From positions 1-10,071 of the forward strand of contig USAI01000082.1 of the NCBI GenBank assembly GCA_900552675.1: a stretch of DNA of 10,071 nucleotides, in the 5' to 3' direction. A model generated the notes under the pieces. It was not told where the DNA came from. It was given only the letters and a program-made list of their open reading frames with translations, and searched no databases. The position numbers were made by a program, and so were the translations under genes. Source of the DNA: an uncultured Prevotella sp. Lineage in GTDB: Bacteria; Bacteroidota; Bacteroidia; Bacteroidales; Bacteroidaceae. Shown here piece by piece: positions 5,884 through 10,071 of this stretch. Within the stretch, counting starts at the first letter, position 1, and every line of letters begins with the position of its first letter.

Positions 5884-7100
5884 ACTTGAAGGCTGAAGTT
5901 GGTGGGATGTTCTTTGAAGATGGTTTGCACAGCGCTACCATTATCAAAGTAATAGCGCACACCTGGCTCAACGTAAACGCCCAACTGTTGCGCCACATTT
6001 AACTGCACACCAGCACCGCCTGTTACTGAGAACTGGGCACGGTCGTTGTCAATGTTGCTTTTATGTCCGTCGGCCTTTAATGTGGCCTTTACGTTCATAT
6101 CGGCCTGTGCGCCCGCCATGATGTAGGTGCGCAACCAACTGTTGCCCCATACCGTGTAGCTGAGGTTGAGCGGGATGCCTACATAATGCAAGGTTTGTGT
6201 TTCTTTTGGCATTGATGCACCATGTTGAAACGATGAGGTGGCCAACGTGTAAACCAAACCAGAGGCCAAGGCTATACGTGGGGTAACACTGTATGAAGCT
6301 GTAAAACCTATCGAGATGGGCATATCGTGATGGGTAACATCTTTTGTGTCTTGCTCATAGGGGCTTACGCGAAACATCTCATTGTCGGCATATTCGGTGT
6401 TTACCGCCGAAAGACTATTAACATAGATGGGGCCTGACGACTTGTAGCGGTTCATGTTGCCCGCTGTGCCTACACCCACTTGCCAACGTGTGTCGCTGGC
6501 CTGATGCTGGGTGCGTGGCAGATGGTAGGCAGTGTGCGCTGCCTGCGTTTGTGTCGTGCGTTGGCTCTTTTGTGTCGCCGTGGCGGTAGGGGTTGATGTC
6601 GTGGTCGAAACCTCAGCTATGGGCTCGCTCTGCACCTCCTGCTCGGCCATAGTTAAAGCCATTACCTCTTCTTTATTGCTTGCCGTTGGCGCTAATGCGT
6701 TATCTTTATAAGCCAGCATGGCATGAGTAGAGGTTGCTGATGCCTTTGTGTTTACAGCTGATGCCTTTGTGTTTACAGCCTTATTATCTGTCAATGTTAT
6801 GGGGTGAGGAGCTGGTTCGAGCATGGCGATGTCGGGGGTGTTGCTACGCAGTTGCCACCACATACCCACGCCTGCTATGAGCACCACCGATGCCGCTGCT
6901 GCCCACGGCAACAAGGCTACGCGATGCGGTTTCTTGGCAACCTGAGCATCTTCAGCATCCTGTTGTTGGCCTTGTGTATCCTGTTGTTGGCCTTGTGTAT
7001 CTAATTGTTGGCTGATGCTGTCCCACAAGTTCTCGGGTGCAGGCACCTCGGCATCGTTTAAGCGCTGCCTTAACTGTTCTGTCCAATCGTTGTGTTTCAT
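5859..7100 (-). CDS. Membrane-anchored outer-membrane beta-barrel-type protein, likely anti-sigma/sensor
   Basis: A 413-residue protein with three parts. Residues 1-60 are a polar segment opening KHNDWTEQLRQRL and containing APENLWDSI, a start often seen in Bacteroidetes proteins encoded beside ECF sigma factors. A membrane helix follows at about 62-82 (VALLPWAAAASVVLIAGVGMW). A Thr/Ala/Gln-rich linker (about 85-200) leads to a C-terminal region (about 205-413) of alternating strands ending LQVGLRWNIE, typical of small outer-membrane barrels (PorT/OMP_b-brl type). The ATG comes 3 nt after the sigma factor stop, so translation is probably coupled. The likely role is to hold the sigma factor at the membrane and release it on an envelope signal. 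Two 21-bp tandem duplications (6738-6779 and 6960-7001) lengthen the linker and the cytoplasmic segment. Architecture is seen; anti-sigma activity is inferred. Confidence 0.82.
   Translation of the reverse strand: MKHNDWTEQLRQRLNDAEVPAPENLWDSISQQLDTQGQQQDTQGQQQDAEDAQVAKKPHRVALLPWAAAASVVLIAGVGMWWQLRSNTPDIAMLEPAPHPITLTDNKAVNTKASAVNTKASATSTHAMLAYKDNALAPTASNKEEVMALTMAEQEVQSEPIAEVSTTTSTPTATATQKSQRTTQTQAAHTAYHLPRTQHQASDTRWQVGVGTAGNMNRYKSSGPIYVNSLSAVNTEYADNEMFRVSPYEQDTKDVTHHDMPISIGFTASYSVTPRIALASGLVYTLATSSFQHGASMPKETQTLHYVGIPLNLSYTVWGNSWLRTYIMAGAQADMNVKATLKADGHKSNIDNDRAQFSVTGGAGVQLNVAQQLGVYVEPGVRYYFDNGSAVQTIFKEHPTNFSLQVGLRWNIE
6738..6779 (-). repeat. 21-bp tandem duplication in the linker
   Basis: Two perfect copies (6738-6758 and 6759-6779) encode NTKASAV-like heptads at about residues 110-123 of the barrel protein, just after its membrane helix. 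Because the unit is seven codons, changes in copy number keep the frame and only alter linker length. Confidence 0.85.
6960..7001 (-). repeat. 21-bp tandem duplication in the N-terminal segment
   Basis: Two perfect copies (6960-6980 and 6981-7001) encode DTQGQQQ twice at about residues 34-47, on the cytoplasmic side of the membrane helix. A degenerate third copy (TTGTTGG at about 7005) precedes it on the plus strand. Confidence 0.85.
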
Positions 7101-7103
7101 ATC

Positions 7104-7643
7104 TTATTGTTGCCGTTTTATATATTCATTAATTAATTTGCCAAGCATCTTCTTGGCGTGGAAATATTGCGAGGCCGACGAGTTTTCTTTGATGCCGAGC
7201 CGTTGTGCTATCTCTTTGTGGCTGAGCTGCTCAAAGACAAACAAGTTGAGCACCACACGATAGCCTGCGGGCAGTTGGCCTATCAGCTGCATGAGCACCT
7301 CGTCGCTCACGCCTCCTATGTCGGGAGCTGGCTCGTCGGCCATGTCGGGCACATCGTACGATAGCTGAAGGTTGTTGCGCTTACGCAGAAAGTCGAGCGC
7401 CATATTGGCTACAATGCGCCCCATCCATGCTTTCAGTGCCCCTTCGCCACGGGGGTTAAACTGTGGCAGCGAGGTGAAAATCTTGATGAAGCTGTCTTGC
7501 AGAACATCTCGCACATCGTCTCTGTCCGGAATATACCTCAGCGCGATGGCCATGAGATATCCCGAATAGCGGTCGTAGAGCGTGCGCATGGCAGTGCGGT
7601 CGCCCTCTTTTATTTTGCTTATAAGCTGCTGTTCTGTATTCAA
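7104..7643 (-). CDS. ECF-type RNA polymerase sigma-70 factor
   Basis: A 179-residue protein with the two conserved sigma domains. Region 2 is at about 20-90, with the core-binding and -10-recognition stretch DVLQDSFIKIFTSLPQF followed by WMGRIVANMALDFLRKR. Region 4 is at about 120-172, with LPAGYRVVLNLFVFEQLSHKEIAQRLG as the helix-turn-helix that reads the -35 region. Length is typical of the group. The start is TTG (7641-7643): the next in-frame ATG lies at residue 19, which would cut into region 2, and no in-frame ATG or GTG is seen shortly upstream. A purine-rich stretch (AGAAGGAAAG) precedes it. The next gene, 3 nt away, is probably its membrane-bound regulator. No clear housekeeping promoter was found in the 127-bp gap upstream; read-through of the preceding terminator or self-activation are both possible. 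Confidence 0.93.
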   Translation of the reverse strand: MNTEQQLISKIKEGDRTAMRTLYDRYSGYLMAIALRYIPDRDDVRDVLQDSFIKIFTSLPQFNPRGEGALKAWMGRIVANMALDFLRKRNNLQLSYDVPDMADEPAPDIGGVSDEVLMQLIGQLPAGYRVVLNLFVFEQLSHKEIAQRLGIKENSSASQYFHAKKMLGKLINEYIKRQQ

Positions 7644-7677
7644 TTGTTCTTTCGCTTTCCTTCTTATGGTGCAAATA

Positions 7678-7742
7678 AAAAGGCTTCCACCATCGTTGTC
7701 TACGAACCTGTTACACTCGTAAAACGAACGTGGAAGCCTTTT
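7678..7742 (-). terminator. Intrinsic terminator of the LtaS-like gene
   Basis: AAAAGGCTTCCAC (7678-7690) pairs perfectly with GTGGAAGCCTTTT (7730-7742) around a 39-nt loop. On the minus strand the stem is followed by a T-rich run (TTTTTATTTG). It begins 29 bases after the stop codon at 7771. The loop is longer than usual. It also lies directly upstream of the sigma factor gene, so its efficiency would set how much read-through reaches that operon. Confidence 0.75.
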
Positions 7743-7770
7743 CTTGCATGGCCTATATCTATTTTCTTTC

Positions 7771-9633
7771 TTATTTCTTGGTTTGGCGATAACGTTGGCC
7801 GTTCATGTTGCCCACCTCGTCGTATAGGGTTTGCAAGATTGCCCTGCCTCTTGATACACGTAGGCTGTCGCCCTCGGGGGCTACGTTGAAGAACACCTTG
7901 TTTGAGGCGTTGTCGTACACGCTGACGCCCGAATTGTCGAGATAACCAAAGCCATTAACAAAACTATAGAAGGCGAAGGGATAAGTGTAGCTCTCGCTCA
8001 GCACGTTACGGCTGAAGGCAAAGTCGGCATGGCTTAAGCCCAACTGTGCCAGCAAGGTAGCTGCCAAGTCGGTTTGGTTCATAATCTTCTCTACCGTGAG
8101 CTTTTGTTTCACGGCGCCACCCGTCCATATCATGGGTATACGGAAGAATTTCGGACTGAAGCGCTCGCCATCTTTGGGGTAGGGGATGCCGTGGTCGGGC
8201 AGCAAGATGATGAGGGTGTTGTTCCATTGCGGGGTCTGTCGGAAGCGTTTGATAAACTCGCCAATGCAGTGGTCGGTATAAGCAAAGGCGTTAAAGTGCT
8301 TGTCCTCAAACTTGTTAAAGGGCACCTCGAACGGCTCGTGGCTGCTCAGTGTGAGGAAAGCAGTAAACCAAGGCTTCTTGTTGTTCTCGCGCGCCTTCAG
8401 CATATCGAACAGGTGGTTGAAGGTGATGTGGTCGGGCACACCCCATTTGCTGTAGTTGCGGTCGGCCATCGAGAAGTCGTCTTGCGATGTAAGCTTCTCA
8501 AAGCCACCAGCGCGCAGATAGCCTTGCGTGTTGGTAAAGTTGATGTCGCCACCATATAAGAAATCGGTGCTATAGCCAGCCTTTCCCAGCGTATGGGCAA
8601 TGTTGGGCAATGTTTGGCACAGGCTGGGTACCTTCATCAGCGACAGCGTGGGCAAGCCAGGGAAGGCGCTGAAGGTGCACACGGTGCCACGGTCGGTGCG
8701 GAAACTGTTGGCAAAGATGCGCGAGAAGAAGATGCCCTCGTCGGCCAACTGTTCCAAGTTGGGGTCTACACCTTTGGCGCCGCCCAATCGTTCTATCATG
8801 GTGGCACCGAAGCTTTCCATAAATATCACTAAAATGTTGGGGCGCGCAGTGTTTAACACGTAGGTGGTGCCCTTGTCGCTCTTTGGGTATAGGCCCGTCA
8901 TGAGCTGTGCGCGGCGTGTTTCGTCGTAGAAGTTGAACTCGTCTTCATACCGTGCCTGTCGTTCGGTGCTTGAGAAAAGGTTGAAAGCAGGGTTGATGGC
9001 CGAAAGGTTTAAAAACTGGTCGGTGCTAAAGTAGGCGTCGCCCACATTGGCTGTCGACACGCGAAACCCTCCTCTGATAATCAAGAACAGTAGTGCTGCT
9101 ATGGGCAGCGCGCACAGGGTGGCCACCATCTGTTGACCTTTCATATTGATGCGTTGCAGTTGGTGTGGCGTGACGAGCCACAGCAGTCCGCTCATAAGGG
9201 CTGTGAGGCCAAGGATGAGCAGGGTGCGCCCAATGATGTAGCCTGTTGATACGCTGGCCATCGCGTTTTTGGGCGAGTCGATATAGATGAAGATGGAGGC
9301 GTCGAGCTTGCTCTCCCAGAAGGCGAAGAGCGAGAGGTCGCCAATGAAGATGAGGCTGATAAGAAACATCACAACAATATAATAAGGTGTCATGATTTTT
9401 CTAAACGGTAGGTGGCGGAACCATACCGACGCTATGGTGAGCACGAACGGTATGATGGTAAGGTAGCCTGTGGTGGTGGCGTCGAGTGAGGCACCGTGCC
9501 ACATTACGCTCATATAGTCGGTTACTGAATAGCTCTTGCTGGCATTGCACAGCATGAAAATGGGCTTCTGAATGAGAAAATAAAACCACACCAGAAGAAA
9601 ATAGGATAAAATATATTTTATTCTGTTCAACAT
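7771..9633 (-). CDS. LtaS-like sulfatase-fold membrane phosphotransferase
   Basis: A 620-residue inner-membrane protein. Five membrane helices are predicted at about 5-21, 57-72, 84-106, 133-153 and 171-187, followed by a long periplasmic sulfatase-fold domain (about 262-600). Catalytic features include NILVIFMESFG (metal ligand E273), SFRTDRGTVCTFSAFPGLPT (nucleophile probably T313, possibly T317), LSSHEPF and LLPDHGIPY (metal-binding D and H). This is the lipoteichoic acid synthase/phosphoglycerol transferase layout. A Bacteroidetes cell has no lipoteichoic acid, so the product more likely moves a phosphoglycerol or phosphoethanolamine group from a phospholipid to a periplasmic glycan, lipid or protein; the acceptor cannot be read here. 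The gene has its own promoter and terminator and appears to be a single-gene unit. It is complete and shows no lost catalytic residue. Confidence 0.92.
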   Translation of the reverse strand: MLNRIKYILSYFLLVWFYFLIQKPIFMLCNASKSYSVTDYMSVMWHGASLDATTTGYLTIIPFVLTIASVWFRHLPFRKIMTPYYIVVMFLISLIFIGDLSLFAFWESKLDASIFIYIDSPKNAMASVSTGYIIGRTLLILGLTALMSGLLWLVTPHQLQRINMKGQQMVATLCALPIAALLFLIIRGGFRVSTANVGDAYFSTDQFLNLSAINPAFNLFSSTERQARYEDEFNFYDETRRAQLMTGLYPKSDKGTTYVLNTARPNILVIFMESFGATMIERLGGAKGVDPNLEQLADEGIFFSRIFANSFRTDRGTVCTFSAFPGLPTLSLMKVPSLCQTLPNIAHTLGKAGYSTDFLYGGDINFTNTQGYLRAGGFEKLTSQDDFSMADRNYSKWGVPDHITFNHLFDMLKARENNKKPWFTAFLTLSSHEPFEVPFNKFEDKHFNAFAYTDHCIGEFIKRFRQTPQWNNTLIILLPDHGIPYPKDGERFSPKFFRIPMIWTGGAVKQKLTVEKIMNQTDLAATLLAQLGLSHADFAFSRNVLSESYTYPFAFYSFVNGFGYLDNSGVSVYDNASNKVFFNVAPEGDSLRVSRGRAILQTLYDEVGNMNGQRYRQTKK

Positions 9634-9693
9634 ATCGATCTACCTTTACTAAGAATGATGAGAATTAATAACCGCGCCCTATTGTGGCCTATC

Positions 9694-9710
9694 GCGTTGC
9701 GTGCTAACGC
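9694..9710 (-). repeat. Small hairpin in the leader of the LtaS-like gene
   Basis: GCGTT (9694-9698) pairs with AACGC (9706-9710) around a 7-nt loop in an otherwise G/C-rich part of the roughly 140-nt leader. The rest of the leader (9634-9693) shows no recognised riboswitch. Confidence 0.25.
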
Positions 9711-9730
9711 TCGCTATGCCTATGAACGCT

Positions 9731-9775
9731 ATATACATTATATATACGCCCCCATGTGCGCAATATACATTATAT
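9731..9775. promoter_or_regulatory. Duplicated 13-bp motif around the transcript start of the LtaS-like gene
   Basis: ATATACATTATAT occurs at 9731-9743 and again at 9763-9775, 32 bp apart. The second copy spans the expected transcription start just downstream of the -7 box at 9779-9786. Paired identical sites at this position could be an operator, but A/T-rich chance repetition is possible. Confidence 0.35.
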
Positions 9776-9778
9776 GTG

Positions 9779-9810
9779 CAAAGTTAGTTATTTATACCAC
9801 TACTGCCAAA
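9779..9810 (-). promoter_or_regulatory. Bacteroidetes-type promoter of the LtaS-like gene
   Basis: On the minus strand TTTG (9807-9810) is followed after 20 bases by TAACTTTG (9779-9786). Both elements match the consensus exactly and the spacing is in the usual 19-21 range. The leader to the ATG at 9633 is about 140 nt. Confidence 0.7.
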
Positions 9811-9837
9811 TTTTCGGCATAAAAAAGCTGTTATGCT

Positions 9838-9933
9838 ATGCACGGTATGCGCTTTTCGGCCACTAAGCCCACCACAAAGGGCTTGTATATTGAGCGCAAG
9901 AATGGTGTGGCTCGGAAGGTTGTAGTGAAATAA
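9838..9933 (+). pseudogene. Short remnant resembling a Prevotella-type C-terminal sorting tail
   Basis: An open frame of 31 codons starts at ATG 9838 (second ATG 9847) and ends in TAA at 9931. The encoded end, KGLYIERKNGVARKVVVK, resembles the last residues of secreted Prevotella and other Bacteroidetes proteins that carry a C-terminal sorting or anchoring domain (type IX-like). Such tails normally follow a protein of several hundred residues, but an in-frame stop (TAA at 9820-9822) closes the frame just upstream and the promoter of the divergent gene lies at 9779-9810. The simplest reading is the surviving 3' end of a deleted gene. A real small peptide is less likely. Recognition is from memory of the motif, not from an alignment. 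Confidence 0.4.
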
Positions 9934-9949
9934 AAGTATAAATAGGCGG

Positions 9950-9981
9950 TTTGACAAAAGGATAATAAAATACTGCTTTTG
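9950..9981 (+). promoter_or_regulatory. Possible rightward promoter
   Basis: TTTG (9950-9953) is followed after 20 bases by TGCTTTTG (9974-9981), one mismatch from TAnnTTTG. It would serve a gene beyond the right edge. From 9982 to 10071 I see no start codon or gene, only a 10-bp palindrome GTTTTAAAAC (10006-10015) and a purine-rich stretch (AAAGGAGAATAAGAGAGG) near the end. Confidence 0.4.
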
Positions 9982-10071
9982 CTGTATTAGTGTTAGAAAA
10001 GCGTTGTTTTAAAACCTTTAACATAAAGCTCTAAAGCAGTCAAAGGAGAATAAGAGAGGTTGGAACGTAAA

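Overview
The window looks like chromosomal DNA from a Bacteroidetes bacterium, most likely Prevotella or Segatella. The evidence is three upstream regions with the Bacteroidetes promoter pattern (TTTG or TTG at about -33, TAnnTTTG at about -7), A-rich leaders instead of strong Shine-Dalgarno sites, an ECF sigma factor followed by a membrane-anchored beta-barrel protein, and a short fragment ending in a Prevotella-like KGLYI...KVVVK tail. This placement is by recognition, not by a database search.

All six full-length genes are on the minus strand, so transcription runs from right to left. From right to left: (1) an LtaS-like inner-membrane sulfatase-fold phosphotransferase (7771-9633), with its own promoter at 9779-9810 and a terminator at 7678-7742; (2) an ECF sigma factor (7104-7643, TTG start) followed after 3 nt by a protein with an N-terminal cytoplasmic segment, one membrane helix, a repeat-rich linker and a C-terminal outer-membrane-type barrel (5859-7100), probably the regulator and sensor of that sigma factor; (3) a secreted family 3 glycoside hydrolase (3263-5518); (4) a two-gene unit with its own promoter: an unrecognised helical cytoplasmic protein (2362-2913) and a secreted fusion of a calcineurin-like phosphoesterase to a PQQ-type beta-propeller (432-2291). 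The general theme is the cell envelope and periplasm, but nothing ties all six genes into one pathway.

The spaces between genes hold the more unusual material. Bases 1-431 contain no credible gene but dense nested structure: a 16-bp inverted repeat at the left edge, a 22-bp tandem repeat array, a 32-bp-arm stem enclosing two direct copies of a 30-bp self-complementary repeat, and a 13-bp hairpin. Bases 3075-3255 are a compact element with 26-bp terminal inverted repeats that resembles a MITE. It directly abuts a 20-bp motif that also recurs over the stop codon of the next gene. The stop codon of the barrel protein sits in the loop of a perfect 18-bp hairpin. The right end (9634-10071) holds the leader and promoter of the LtaS-like gene, a small plus-strand gene remnant and a possible rightward promoter.

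No tRNA, rRNA, CRISPR array, transposase or complete phage gene was seen. No clearly new multi-gene system is visible. The best candidates for something undescribed are the nested repeat structure at 111-354, the stop-codon hairpin and the repeated 3'-end motif.
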